Below, piece by piece: positions 14,881-24,148 of a DNA stretch of 64,000 nt. How positions within the stretch are numbered: position 1 is the stretch's first letter; each line of letters begins with the position of its first letter. This DNA is from Herbidospora mongoliensis (GTDB lineage Bacteria; Actinomycetota; Actinomycetes; Streptosporangiales; Streptosporangiaceae): the NCBI RefSeq assembly GCF_001570545.1, contig NZ_BBXD01000013.1, forward strand, positions 124,001 through 188,000. The letters are read 5' to 3'. Under the pieces are notes generated by a model, which saw nothing but the letters and a program-made list of their open reading frames with translations, made no database searches and had not been told where the DNA came from. The position numbers and the translations under genes were made by a program.

Positions 14881-17616
14881 TCAGTCTGACCCGCGCAGGG
14901 CCGTGGCCAGCGCCGATCGCGAGGTGATCTCCAGCTTGGGGAAGATCCGGTAGAGATGTGAGCCGACGGTCCGGTGGGACATGAAGAGCTTCTCGCCGAT
15001 CTCCCGGTTGGTCATGCCGTCGGCCGCCATCTGGGCGATCTGGAGCTCCTGGGCGGTGAGGACGTCACGGGCGTCGCCGGTGCGGCGGCGGCTGTTCTCC
15101 CCGGAGGCGCGCAGTTCCTGCCAGGCCCGCTCGCTCCACGGGATGACGCCGAGCGCGTCGAAGGTCTCCCTGGCCGTCCGCAGCGGCGCGCGCGACTCGG
15201 CCGTGCGCCGCTGGCGGCGCAGCCACTCGCCGTAGGCCAGCTGCACCCGCGCCCGGACGAAGGGCAGCCGGCGCAGGTCGGCGTCGAGCGCGGCGATGTA
15301 GAGGGACTCGGCGGCGGCCTCGTCCGCCAGCACGGCCCTGGTGTAGCGCAGGTCGGCGTGCAGGGCGGGTGACGGGGTGAGGCGGGCCACCTCCTCCATC
15401 TCCGCCACGATGCCGGCGATCGCGTGGCCCTTGCCGCAGTGGGTCGCGGCGTCCGCGAGCTCGGCCAGGCTGAAGCAGCGCAGGGCCGGGTGGAAGGCGG
15501 GATCGGCGGGGTCGTGCATGCGGCGCAGGTGGTCGTACGCGTCGGTGTAGCGCCCCTCGCCGAGGGCGGCGAGCCCGCGCGCGTGCTGCACGGTGGCCAG
15601 CACCGGACGCGCCCCGATGGGCAGGGCGGCCTGCTCGGCCACCGAGGCGAGGCCCTCCATCCGGTCCTGGTTCCCTCGCAACGAGGCGACCACGGCGCCC
15701 GAGGCGTGGGCCATGGCGTGCATCAGCGGCAGGGACGTCTCCTGGGCCAGCCGGGCGGCCTCCTCGGCGGCGGACATCGCCACGCCGAGATCGGCCAGCC
15801 GGGCGGCGCTCCAGGCCTGCGCCCCGAGGTCGCGGCACAGGTGGCTGAGCCGGCCCTGCACGCGGAGCCGCGGCAGCGACAGGGCGCAGAACTCCTCCGA
15901 CAGGTCGAAGGCCCCCACCATCAGCGCCGAACTGCCGAGCAGCCGGGCCGCCCCCCAGCCGCCGGGACGGTCGGCGGCCAACCGGCGGAGCCGCTCGATC
16001 ACCACCCGGCCGCGCTCGATCGGGGCCGCGTACGCCAGGATCGACAGCAGCCACCCGTCGTGCTCGTCGACGGGCAGGCTCTCGGCCGCGGCGACGACGA
16101 GATCTCGTGACTCCTCGTCGGTGTGGGCCCAGAAGCACCGCAGGGACGCGCTCGACAGCAGCTTCAACGCCAGGTCGAGTTCGCCCTCCTTCGCCACGGT
16201 CTCGGCGAGGTCGACCAGGGAGCGCACCGCCGCGCTGTCGTCGCGGATGTCCTCTTCGAAGCTTTCGCGTATCCACACGACGCGGGCGTGCTGCCGGGGC
16301 GACAGTGTCAGGGGCTCGGCCTCGGTCACCAGCCGGTCGGTGAGGTCGCGGCGGCCCGCCTCCGCCCCCCATTCGGCCGCACGGACCAGGCGTTCCCGCC
16401 GCCGGCCGGGGTCCTCGCTGAGCCGGGCGGCGCGTTCGAGGCCCTCGACGCCCGACAGCAGGTCTCCCCGCCGCCTGGCCCGGCGGGCCGCCGTCTCCAG
16501 TTCGGCCGCCATCTCCTCGTCGGGACGGTTGGTCGAGGCCGCCCGGTGCCAGCGGCTGCGGTCGGGCTGGTTGGCCAGGACGTCGGCCAGGGCGGCGTGC
16601 GCCGCGTGCCGCCGGGACCGGCTCACCTCCTGCTGGATCGCCGAGCGCATGAGCGGGTGGCGGAACCAGACCACGGTCTCGTGGAGGTCGACCAGCCGGA
16701 CGGCCACCGCCGGCGCGAGGTCGTCGGCCGTCACATCGGTGCCGAGGATCAGCGCGGTGGCGTCCAGCGCCTCGCACAGCGCGGTCCCGTCGTTGATCGC
16801 GACCACCAGCAGCAGGGTCCGGGTGGCGGGCGGCAGCCCCGACATGCGGGCGGTGAAGGTCTGTTCCAGCCGGGTCGTCAGCGGAAGGCGCCCAGGCTGC
16901 GGCCGCAGCGTCTCCACGGCGATCGGCAGTTCGACGAGGGCCAGCGGGTTGCCCGCCGCCTCCCGGAGCACCCGCGCCCGCGACTCCGGCGTCAGGGTGG
17001 GGCTGCGGGCGTCGAGCAGGGCGGTGGCGGCGGCGTCGTCGAGCCGGTCGAGGACCAGCTCCGGCAGCCCCGCGACCTCCAGAGGGCTCTTCGACCCGTC
17101 GCGGAGCGCGGCCACCAGCAGGATCGGCTCGGATTCCAGCCGCCGCGCGACGAACGTGAGCACCTCGGCGCTCGACCGGTCCAGCCAGTGCACGTCCTCG
17201 GCCAGCAGGAGCACGGGCGTCCGCACGGCCGCCTCACTCAGGAGGTTCAGCGTTCCCAGGGCGACGAGGAAGAGGTCGGGCGCCGGGGCGTCGATCAGCC
17301 CGAACGCCGCTCCCAGGGCGTCGCGCTGCGGAGCGGGCAGTTCCCCGATCTCGGTCCGGAGCGGCCGCAGCAGCTGGTGCAGACCGGCGTAGGGCATGTT
17401 CGTCTCCGCCTGCGCCCCGGCCGTCCGCAGGATCCGCATGCCCCGCGCGGCGGCCGTCCCGGCCGTGTTCAGCAGGAGGGCCGACTTCCCGATCCCGGCG
17501 TCGCCTCGAATCAGGATCGCCGCGCCGCCTTCGCGGACACCTTCCACAAGATCAGCGAGACGTCCCAGCTCAAACTCACGCCCGAAAAGTGCCTCTTGCG
17601 TCAGTTCTGGTGGCAT
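14881..17616 (-). CDS. Large ATP-binding LuxR-family (LAL) transcriptional regulator
   Basis: The product is 911 aa, a typical LAL size. An N-terminal AAA-type ATPase has ALFGREFELGRL, Walker A GDAGIGKS (~residue 37), and a Walker B-like LLLAEDVHWLDR. A long helical, TPR-like middle follows. The C-terminus is a LuxR HTH (LTAQELQIAQMAADGMTNREIGEKLFMSHRTVGSHL). The start is ATG 17616, immediately before the conserved GRE segment; a farther upstream in-frame start adds only a basic, unrelated stretch. The gene is divergent from a secreted hydrolase and followed by an SDR, so these may be its targets. LAL regulators usually activate catabolic or secondary-metabolite genes; the signal here is unknown. 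Confidence 0.92.
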   Translation of the reverse strand: MPPELTQEALFGREFELGRLADLVEGVREGGAAILIRGDAGIGKSALLLNTAGTAAARGMRILRTAGAQAETNMPYAGLHQLLRPLRTEIGELPAPQRDALGAAFGLIDAPAPDLFLVALGTLNLLSEAAVRTPVLLLAEDVHWLDRSSAEVLTFVARRLESEPILLVAALRDGSKSPLEVAGLPELVLDRLDDAAATALLDARSPTLTPESRARVLREAAGNPLALVELPIAVETLRPQPGRLPLTTRLEQTFTARMSGLPPATRTLLLVVAINDGTALCEALDATALILGTDVTADDLAPAVAVRLVDLHETVVWFRHPLMRSAIQQEVSRSRRHAAHAALADVLANQPDRSRWHRAASTNRPDEEMAAELETAARRARRRGDLLSGVEGLERAARLSEDPGRRRERLVRAAEWGAEAGRRDLTDRLVTEAEPLTLSPRQHARVVWIRESFEEDIRDDSAAVRSLVDLAETVAKEGELDLALKLLSSASLRCFWAHTDEESRDLVVAAAESLPVDEHDGWLLSILAYAAPIERGRVVIERLRRLAADRPGGWGAARLLGSSALMVGAFDLSEEFCALSLPRLRVQGRLSHLCRDLGAQAWSAARLADLGVAMSAAEEAARLAQETSLPLMHAMAHASGAVVASLRGNQDRMEGLASVAEQAALPIGARPVLATVQHARGLAALGEGRYTDAYDHLRRMHDPADPAFHPALRCFSLAELADAATHCGKGHAIAGIVAEMEEVARLTPSPALHADLRYTRAVLADEAAAESLYIAALDADLRRLPFVRARVQLAYGEWLRRQRRTAESRAPLRTARETFDALGVIPWSERAWQELRASGENSRRRTGDARDVLTAQELQIAQMAADGMTNREIGEKLFMSHRTVGSHLYRIFPKLEITSRSALATALRGSD

Positions 17617-17762
17617 ATATGAGTATTTTCGCCTCGGATGGGGGGTCCTGTCCAACCTCAGTCGGTGACTGAGTCGCGCCGCAGTCAGGTGACGCATGCG
17701 CCCCCGACCGGCCGCTCCTAGCTTAGGCCGCTGAACCCGTCTTCTTCCTCTTGGAGAACGCC

Positions 17763-18551
17763 ATGCCCAAAAGGCTTCTGCTGGCCGTCGTGCTCACCGC
17801 GCTGGTCCCCGCCATGTCCACGCCCGCGTTCGCCACGACCGGCCACACTCAGGCCAAGCCCACCGTCATCCTGGTCCACGGCGCGTTCGCCGACGCGTCG
17901 AGCTGGACCAAGGTCGTCGCGAAGCTTCAGGGGGCCGGCTATCCGGTGATCGCGCCCGCCAACCCCCTCCGCGACCTCAAGGGTGACTCCGACTACGTGT
18001 CGAGCGTCATCTCCACCGTCCCGGGGCCGGTCATCCTGGTCGGCCACTCCTACGGCGGCTCGGTCATCAGCGCCGCCGCCAGCGGCCACACCAACGTCAA
18101 GGCGCTGGTGTACGTCGCCGGGTACGTCCCCGAGGTGGGCGAGTCGGCCCTCGACCTCACCGGCAAGTTCCCGGGCAGCCAGCTGCCCACCAGCCTCCTC
18201 ACCCGCGACTACCCGGGCGGCACCGACGTCTACGTCAACCCCGCCAAGTTCCGGGCCGCCGTGGCCGCCGACCTGCCCGCCCGCGACGTCGCCGTGATCG
18301 CCGCGACCCAGCGTCCGGTCTCCTACGCCGCGCTCGACGCCAAGGCCACGGTGGCGGCGTGGAAGAAGATCCCCTCCTGGTACCTCGTGTCGGGGGCCGA
18401 CCAGGCCATCCCGACCGCGGCCCAGAAGTTCATGGCCAAGCGCGCCGGAGCGCACACCACCGAGGTCAAGGGCGCCTCGCACCTGGCCCTGGTCTCGCAC
18501 GCGGAGGACGCCGCCGACGTCATCTCCGCGGCCGCCCGCGCCACCCGCTGA
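17763..18551 (+). CDS. Secreted alpha/beta hydrolase
   Basis: The product is 262 aa starting at ATG 17763, with GGAG 8 bp upstream. A signal peptide ends at AFA (about 21-23). The fold is a compact alpha/beta hydrolase: TVILVHGAFADASSW oxyanion strand, nucleophile Ser in GHSYGGS, acid Asp in VSGADQAIP, and His in GASHLALVSH. Relatives are annotated as esterases or salicylate-esterase-like hydrolases; the substrate cannot be inferred. It is divergent from the LAL regulator. Confidence 0.87.
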   Translation: MPKRLLLAVVLTALVPAMSTPAFATTGHTQAKPTVILVHGAFADASSWTKVVAKLQGAGYPVIAPANPLRDLKGDSDYVSSVISTVPGPVILVGHSYGGSVISAAASGHTNVKALVYVAGYVPEVGESALDLTGKFPGSQLPTSLLTRDYPGGTDVYVNPAKFRAAVAADLPARDVAVIAATQRPVSYAALDAKATVAAWKKIPSWYLVSGADQAIPTAAQKFMAKRAGAHTTEVKGASHLALVSHAEDAADVISAAARATR

Positions 18552-18566
18552 CGCAGGGGCCCGCCG

Positions 18567-19079
18567 TCACCAGCGCCTCGCGCGGGCGTGGCGGCGGGCC
18601 TTGTCCATGTAGCGGTCGGGGGTCTCGGCGAACACGGCGATGTCGTCTTCGTCGAGATCCCGGACGATCTTCGCGGGCGCGCCCGCGAGCAGCACGCCGC
18701 CGGGGAAGCGCTTCCCCGGCGTGACCAGGGAACCAGCGGCGACCAGCGCGCCCGCGCCGATGTGCGCGCCGTTCATCAGGATCGCGCCGATGCCCACCAG
18801 CGCGCCCGTCTCGACGTAGGCGCCGTGCACCACCGCCCGGTGCCCGACGCTCACGCGGGGCTCCAGGACCGTGGGGAAGCCCGGGTCGGCGTGCAGACAG
18901 CACAGGTCCTGTACGTTGCACTGCGCGCCGACCTCGATCGACTCGTCGTCTCCGCGCAGCACGCTCCCGTACCAGACATTGGCCTGCGTGCCGACGCGGA
19001 CCCGGCCGGCCACGACCGCGCCCGGCGCGATCCAGGCCGTCGGATCGATCGACGGCAGGTCGTCGTCCAGAGCGAACAC
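18567..19079 (-). CDS. Gamma-carbonic-anhydrase-like hexapeptide-repeat protein
   Basis: The product is 170 aa. It is a left-handed beta-helix built from hexapeptide repeats (IAPGAVVAGRVRVGTQANVWYGSVLRGD... VSVGHRAVVHGAYVETGALVGIGA). The histidines expected for metal binding in the gamma-CA family are visible in CCLHADPG, VGHRAVVHG. A short C-terminal helix follows. GTG 19079 overlaps the end of the upstream gene's stop region (TGAGGTG), implying coupling; ATG 19118 is an alternative that would overlap more. The protein could be a carbonic anhydrase homologue, an acyltransferase, or a structural relative without activity. Confidence 0.8.
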   Translation of the reverse strand: MFALDDDLPSIDPTAWIAPGAVVAGRVRVGTQANVWYGSVLRGDDESIEVGAQCNVQDLCCLHADPGFPTVLEPRVSVGHRAVVHGAYVETGALVGIGAILMNGAHIGAGALVAAGSLVTPGKRFPGGVLLAGAPAKIVRDLDEDDIAVFAETPDRYMDKARRHARARRW

Positions 19080-19080
19080 C

Positions 19081-20250
19081 TCAGCCAACCCAGGCCCCCG
19101 TGGTGAAGTTTCCGACATTGATCGCCATGACCGGCGCCGCCACCGCGACATACGCCATGAACGCCCACCTGTTGCGGGCGGCGGCGATGCCGATGCCGAT
19201 GTAGAGCGGCCACCACAGCAACGATGCCCGACCGACCGACATGTAGAACGACGACATGGCCAGCAACGCGACAGCTTGCGGCAACAGATAGGCGAAGTCG
19301 GCCCACTGCCGGCGGAACAGCTGCCAGAGGATGACGGCCACCAGGACGAACGCGGCGATGATCTCCTCACGGTAGGAGGTCTGGAGCACGCTCTCCTCCA
19401 GGGAGCGGTTCCACGTGTTGACCAGCACCTGCCAGGGCTGCTCGGGATAGCGTCCCCAGTACTGGGACTGGGCGGAGTTCCAGGCCATCCACTCGCCGAC
19501 GGTGACCTTCAGGAAGATCATGTAGGCCACCACCGGCAGCCCAGGCACCACCAGCCACAGGGCTTTCTTCCAGTCCGCCCGCCACCCGTTCTCGGCGACC
19601 AGGAACATCACCGCGAGGCCCAGCGCGAGGAACAGCCCGGAGATGCGGATCGACGACGCGAACGCCGCGCAGACGGCCGCCCACTCCCAGCGCCCCTTGC
19701 GGGCCAGCAGCCAGGCCGGGATCGCCAGCGCCAGGAACGGCGCCTCCGAGTAGCCCGCCCACATGAACACCGCCCACGGCGACAGGAAGAACGCCAGCGT
19801 CGTCCAGGTGCCGGTTCCCTCCTTGTACGAGTTGCTCAGCCGCGACAGCGACACGGCGACGACCGCGCTCCCCACGACCGACACCAGCACGATCAGCAGG
19901 TCGTAGTTCGGGATCAGCCAGTTGAGGTCGCGCAGCAGCAGCGGCAGCCCGGGGAAGAACGCCACCAGCTTGGGCGCGTCGGTCATCCCGGGGGCGCCCG
20001 CGTAGCCGTATTGGGCGATCGTGATGAAGTTCTCCGCGTCCCACGGCGTCAGCCGGTCGAGCAGCGGCGCCTCGGTCCGGCCGGGGGCGGCCAGGACCAT
20101 GTAGATGTAGGTCGCCACGTGCCAGAAGAACCAGATGCCCAGGGCCGTGCGGTCACCGGGTTGCGTGAGCCACCCGCGCCGGGTCGGGGGAGCGTCGTCC
20201 GGCTGGTCCGCATCGCTTTTGGCCTGCTGGGTCTCCGTCACGAAGACCAT
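19081..20250 (-). CDS. Integral-membrane mannosyltransferase-family protein (PIG-V-like)
   Basis: The product is 389 aa with about nine membrane helices. A luminal-type acidic loop LTPWDAENFITIAQYGYAG follows helix 1, with FFPGLPLLLR afterwards, the pattern of GT-C glycosyltransferases of the PIG-V/GPI-mannosyltransferase family. In actinobacteria these use polyprenyl-phosphate mannose for envelope glycans or protein mannosylation. The start is ATG 20250; the in-frame extension to 20313 is not conserved-looking. It is co-directional and coupled with the gamma-CA-like gene. Confidence 0.8.
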   Translation of the reverse strand: MVFVTETQQAKSDADQPDDAPPTRRGWLTQPGDRTALGIWFFWHVATYIYMVLAAPGRTEAPLLDRLTPWDAENFITIAQYGYAGAPGMTDAPKLVAFFPGLPLLLRDLNWLIPNYDLLIVLVSVVGSAVVAVSLSRLSNSYKEGTGTWTTLAFFLSPWAVFMWAGYSEAPFLALAIPAWLLARKGRWEWAAVCAAFASSIRISGLFLALGLAVMFLVAENGWRADWKKALWLVVPGLPVVAYMIFLKVTVGEWMAWNSAQSQYWGRYPEQPWQVLVNTWNRSLEESVLQTSYREEIIAAFVLVAVILWQLFRRQWADFAYLLPQAVALLAMSSFYMSVGRASLLWWPLYIGIGIAAARNRWAFMAYVAVAAPVMAINVGNFTTGAWVG

Positions 20251-20353
20251 CGAAGTGGAACAACAGCGGACATGCCAAGAGGTTGTGCCGCGAGTCCCCC
20301 AGTTCAGCGCCATTTATCCTGCTCACCGGGGTGAAAGTTTCACGTGTTCTACC

Positions 20354-21715
20354 ATGGCCCTCGTGCAGTTTGACGGTTTCAGCGCCGTGGAGCAGAAAGT
20401 CCGGGCCATGGTGGCCGACCCGCAGTGGTCGCTCGCCCCGATGGAGGCGCGCGCGGAGGCGCTGGCCCGCCGCGGCCTGGCGGCCCACGACGGCTCGTGC
20501 TGGATCTTCGGGCTGGGCGCGCGCTGGTACCGCCGCGACGCCGACGGCGACTGGGTGCTGTCTCCGCCCCCCGCCGACCCCGGGATGCGCGAGACGTGTG
20601 TACGGGTGAATCCCGCCATCCCCTGGTGGCTGGTGCCACAGGGGCCCGACTTCGCGGCCGACCGGGGGTCGACGCAGGGCTTCGTGGGGCCCGACGTGCT
20701 CCCGGAGGTGACCGAGCGCATCCGGGCGATCCTGGGCGCCCACCGGGGGCTGAAGCAAGACGACTTCCCCCTCACCGAGGGCCCGCTGAAAGACCTGTTC
20801 GCCCCCGAAGTCACCTCGCCGGTCGCGATGGTGTGGGCTGTCATCATGTGGTGCGCCTACGCGCCGGCCTTCGACGGCAACGAGCACCTGCTGACCATGT
20901 TCGGCGAGTTCCTGGGCAAGCCGCTGCCGGGCGACGACTGGGTCAGGTGGCTGCCGGGCGTGCGCCTTACGACGCTGCTGGAGCCGTACAGAGAGAGATT
21001 GGCCGCCGGAGCCCACGAGACGGCGCTGCGCCTGGCCGGGCTGGCCGCGGAGGTCGCGACCGTGCTGAGCGACGACCCGCGCTTCCGCCCGCGTGCCCAG
21101 GCCCTCACGGTGATGATCGAGCCCCTGCTCAGGCAGCCCTGGCTCGACCATGACCAGCACGACCTGGCCAGACATTGGCTGCACCGGTTGCCACCCCATC
21201 TGACCAGTACGACCATCCACGAGACCGCCCCGAAGGACCACTTCCAGCACACCTTCTACGACCTGACCGAGGCACTGGGCTATCTGGCCGACAGAAAGAT
21301 CGAGCCGCGCCTGGCCGCCGCGAGCCTCCTCGCCTATGACCTGTCAACGGTGGCTGACGTTGAGGTGACAGATGTCTTCCCCCTGCTCGACGACGAGGTG
21401 CGCCGGGCCCTACGTCAAGCCCTTGACGATTCGGCCCACCGGCTGCGAACCCTCTGGCCCGTCGACGGCGCCCTTCCCGACGCGCTGACACCGCCGGGGC
21501 GGGAGGCCGCCTCAACCCTGCTGGGTGCGGCCTACGCCACAGGTCTGGCATGGTCTGCCATGATCGGCAGGGCGGTGCCCGAAAGAGGATTCCCGTCGGC
21601 TTCGGCCGTCTCTGGGAAGTTGATTCACGAACGTGATGACACTGTTCCTTCGCCGTTGCGGATGCCCGGAAGGCCCGTCTCGGAGATCACCTCAGAGTGG
21701 TTGTACCACTCCTGA
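20354..21715 (+). CDS. Uncharacterised 453-aa protein
   Basis: ATG 20354 follows a plausible promoter region (TTTATCC...GTGAAAGTTTCACGTG). The protein is soluble, mixed alpha/beta, with no signal peptide or membrane helix. The N-terminal ~70 residues (SCWIFGLGARWYRRDADGDW) look like a small beta domain that reads a short cofactor or peptide. The rest is helical with many Leu/Arg. I recognise no family. Codon usage matches the neighbours, so it is a genuine gene. It is divergent from the mannosyltransferase. Confidence 0.8.
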   Translation: MALVQFDGFSAVEQKVRAMVADPQWSLAPMEARAEALARRGLAAHDGSCWIFGLGARWYRRDADGDWVLSPPPADPGMRETCVRVNPAIPWWLVPQGPDFAADRGSTQGFVGPDVLPEVTERIRAILGAHRGLKQDDFPLTEGPLKDLFAPEVTSPVAMVWAVIMWCAYAPAFDGNEHLLTMFGEFLGKPLPGDDWVRWLPGVRLTTLLEPYRERLAAGAHETALRLAGLAAEVATVLSDDPRFRPRAQALTVMIEPLLRQPWLDHDQHDLARHWLHRLPPHLTSTTIHETAPKDHFQHTFYDLTEALGYLADRKIEPRLAAASLLAYDLSTVADVEVTDVFPLLDDEVRRALRQALDDSAHRLRTLWPVDGALPDALTPPGREAASTLLGAAYATGLAWSAMIGRAVPERGFPSASAVSGKLIHERDDTVPSPLRMPGRPVSEITSEWLYHS

Positions 21716-21934
21716 CCGCCACATCCCGGTTACCCCGCAAAGACCGATAAATCATCCTTTAGCAATCAGACCCCACCTAGCCTGCGAAATTGGCCGAATT
21801 GTGATGGGTCTTTGCGGGAAATGGTTAGTCGAGGGGGGTCCGGCGGCGGGAATGGTCCCGATGGGCCATGTCGCCGAAACCGACGCGGACGTAACCTCGA
21901 AGAGGGTGTGGGCTGCGGAAGGAAGGACGACGCG

Positions 21935-22096
21935 GTGGGGCACGACTACTTGGACTTGCGAGTCCATGACCGTGTCGCGTTGGACGAAATCGAGCTCTAC
22001 GCCGAGGTTCTGGAGGCCGTCAACTTCACGGATGACCGACTGACCTTGGAGGAGCTCGACAACGCGCTCGGGTTGCGGACTTCGGCGAGTCGCTGA
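21935..22096 (+). CDS. Small acidic hypothetical protein
   Basis: The product is 53 aa (GHDYLDLRVHDRVALDEIEL...), helical and acidic. GTG 21935 is preferred because GGAAGGA lies about 9 bp upstream; the longer in-frame upstream part is Gly/Arg-rich and not protein-like. Very similar short proteins are common in actinomycetes, but their function is unknown. Confidence 0.65.
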   Translation: MGHDYLDLRVHDRVALDEIELYAEVLEAVNFTDDRLTLEELDNALGLRTSASR

Positions 22097-22161
22097 AGAT
22101 TGAAGATCACGGTCCCGGGCTTCCGATTACGGGGGGCTCGGGATCTGTTATTCCACGGGGT

Positions 22162-23235
22162 TCAGGGGCGGGAGCGCAAGCCGTACATGAGATCCTGCCA
22201 TCGCGCGGCGATGGCCGGGGCGGTGCGCTGATTGGCCGATTCGAGCGCCCCGGCGGCCAGCGTCATCCGTTTGCGCTCGTCGTCGACCAGCGAGAGCAGC
22301 GCCTCCGCGTAGGCCTCGATCTCCCCGGCGCCCTCGTCGACCAGCACGCTGTCGATCCCGGGCCGGACGAACTGGGCCACCCCCTTGGCGCCGTCGTAGC
22401 CCACGATGGGCACCCCGCAGCTCAGCGCCTCGTTCACGGCCATGCCGAGCACCTCACGGCGCGAGGAGACCGCCACGATCGACGCCTTGGCGAACTCGCC
22501 CGGCAGGTCGGGGGTGGTGCCCATGAAGTAGACGTGGTTGTGCAGGCTCAGCTCGGCGACCAGGGCGCGCAGCCGCTTCTCCTCGGAACCACCACCGTAG
22601 AGGCGCAGCCGCCAGTCGGGACGCTTGTCGGCGACCATCGCGAACGCCCGCACCAACCGGTCGAACGCCTTGTCGGGCACCCACCGGCCGCCGGCGCTGA
22701 CGATCCGGTTGTCCATCCGCGACCTCGGCCACGGGCCCTTCGGCAGCGGGTCGGGGATGGTGTGCACGCTGAGGTCGTCGTCGAGCAGCCTGGTCCATTC
22801 GTCGCGGCCGGTCTCGGTGCTGGTCACCACGGCGTCCAGGCGCGGGTAGTAGCGCTGGACGGGGGTGGGCACGGCCGGGCGGGTCCACTCGCGGGCGATC
22901 TTGACGACCTCGCGGGGGGCATAGCGGGCCGACTGCACGCTCAGCGCCGGCCGGGCGGTGATCAGCACCTCGGAGCGGAGCGCGCGCAGCATCCGCCAGA
23001 GGGCCACCTCGGTCCTGACCTGACCGCGCGGCAGCAGATGACGGCCCGGACGGGCGTCGACCAGCCAGCGCAGCCTGATCGCGGGATCGATGGGGAAGAA
23101 CGGGACGTCCCTGGTGCGCTTGACGCTGACGATCTCCACGTGGTGACCGCTCGCCAACGCGGCGGCCAGGTTGAGCGTCGCCCGAATGTCGCCGCGCATC
23201 CCATATGCGGACGGCACCAGGAACGTGATCCTCAC
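22162..23235 (-). CDS. Glycosyltransferase family 4
   Basis: The product is 357 aa with a GT-B fold. The N-terminal domain begins MRITFLVPSAYGMRGD with a glycine-rich acceptor loop. The C-terminal nucleotide-sugar domain has VSAGGRWVPDKAFDRLVRAFA, YGGGSEEKRL, VSSRREVLGMAVNEALSCGVPIVG (the EX7E-type region) and GAKGVAQFV. Family enzymes transfer sugars in cell-wall, teichoic-acid or capsule assembly. Its ATG overlaps the upstream gene's stop by 4 bp (ATGA), so the two are translationally coupled. Confidence 0.9.
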   Translation of the reverse strand: MRITFLVPSAYGMRGDIRATLNLAAALASGHHVEIVSVKRTRDVPFFPIDPAIRLRWLVDARPGRHLLPRGQVRTEVALWRMLRALRSEVLITARPALSVQSARYAPREVVKIAREWTRPAVPTPVQRYYPRLDAVVTSTETGRDEWTRLLDDDLSVHTIPDPLPKGPWPRSRMDNRIVSAGGRWVPDKAFDRLVRAFAMVADKRPDWRLRLYGGGSEEKRLRALVAELSLHNHVYFMGTTPDLPGEFAKASIVAVSSRREVLGMAVNEALSCGVPIVGYDGAKGVAQFVRPGIDSVLVDEGAGEIEAYAEALLSLVDDERKRMTLAAGALESANQRTAPAIAARWQDLMYGLRSRP

Positions 23236-24023
23236 GCCGCGCCCACCTCAAGACGGAGGTGGTCGGCGGGCGAGAAGCTCGGCTTGATCGGCACGCCGTC
23301 GATCTTCGTCGCCGGATAGTGGACGCGGCGGCGCTTGCCCTCCACGTCGTCGAGGAGCGCGCCGAGGGCCATCGGCCCCTCGACCCCGTCGACTTCGAGG
23401 GAGGGCTCCCACACTCCTTCGGAGTCGGGCGTGGCCGCCAGGACGTCGCACAGGGACAGGGCGGCGTGGAACCGTACACCCTGAACGGTGGCCGTCGCGG
23501 TGACGGTGGCGTCACTGTGCTTGAGAGAGAGCCGGGCGCGGTGGTGCTGGTCGTCGTCTTCCAGCCCCGTGTACGCCAGCAGCCCCGTCACCTCGAACCG
23601 CCCCTCGCGGAACCAGACCGCCCGCACGTCGGCGACCGGCTCGGCTTCGGCGATCTTGATGGCCAGGAAGCCGTTGCGGGTGCGGTAGGCGCGGTAGGAC
23701 ATGGTGCGGCGGTCGAGCGCGTAGGCGTCGAGGCGGTCGAGCGAGAAGCCCGGGTCGACGCTCTGCATGCGGGTGCGGGGGCCGCTCTGCTGAAGATAGG
23801 CGTCCCAGCGGCCGGGGGTCAGCTTCAACCCCGCCAGCGAGACGGCGACGGCGGCGTCCGTGGTCGGGGGGCCCGGAGTTCCGAGCCGCACCTTCCGTTC
23901 CGAGCCGGTGCCGCGGTGCCGGAGCACCAGATCCGTGCCCGTCCCCAGCGGATGGTCGATCGCCATCCGCAGGGAGAGCACGTCGGCAAGAGTCACTTCC
24001 GCGTCGGTGACGACCACACCCAC
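23232..24023 (-). CDS. Uncharacterised protein coupled to the GT4 gene
   Basis: The product is 263 aa and mostly beta strand (repeated strand-turn patterns such as VTLADVLSLRMAIDHPLGTG, AYRTRNGFLAIKIAEAEPVAD). Its architecture looks like two immunoglobulin- or jelly-roll-like domains. It has no signal peptide. The 4-bp overlap with the GT4 gene suggests a joint role, probably in making or modifying a surface glycan. Similar modules occur at the ends of some actinobacterial glycosyltransferases, which would fit a split accessory domain. The family is not recognised with confidence. Confidence 0.75.
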   Translation of the reverse strand: MGVVVTDAEVTLADVLSLRMAIDHPLGTGTDLVLRHRGTGSERKVRLGTPGPPTTDAAVAVSLAGLKLTPGRWDAYLQQSGPRTRMQSVDPGFSLDRLDAYALDRRTMSYRAYRTRNGFLAIKIAEAEPVADVRAVWFREGRFEVTGLLAYTGLEDDDQHHRARLSLKHSDATVTATATVQGVRFHAALSLCDVLAATPDSEGVWEPSLEVDGVEGPMALGALLDDVEGKRRRVHYPATKIDGVPIKPSFSPADHLRLEVGAA

Positions 24024-24148
24024 CGTTCAGCCCCCTCCCCGTTGATTGAGCCAACGTTGAGGTTACCGTGATTCTCCCGTTATGTGGAGAACGGGATGAC
24101 GCGCATGTGGCCATGACCAGCGGATTCGACAACCGATCAACGACCGAG

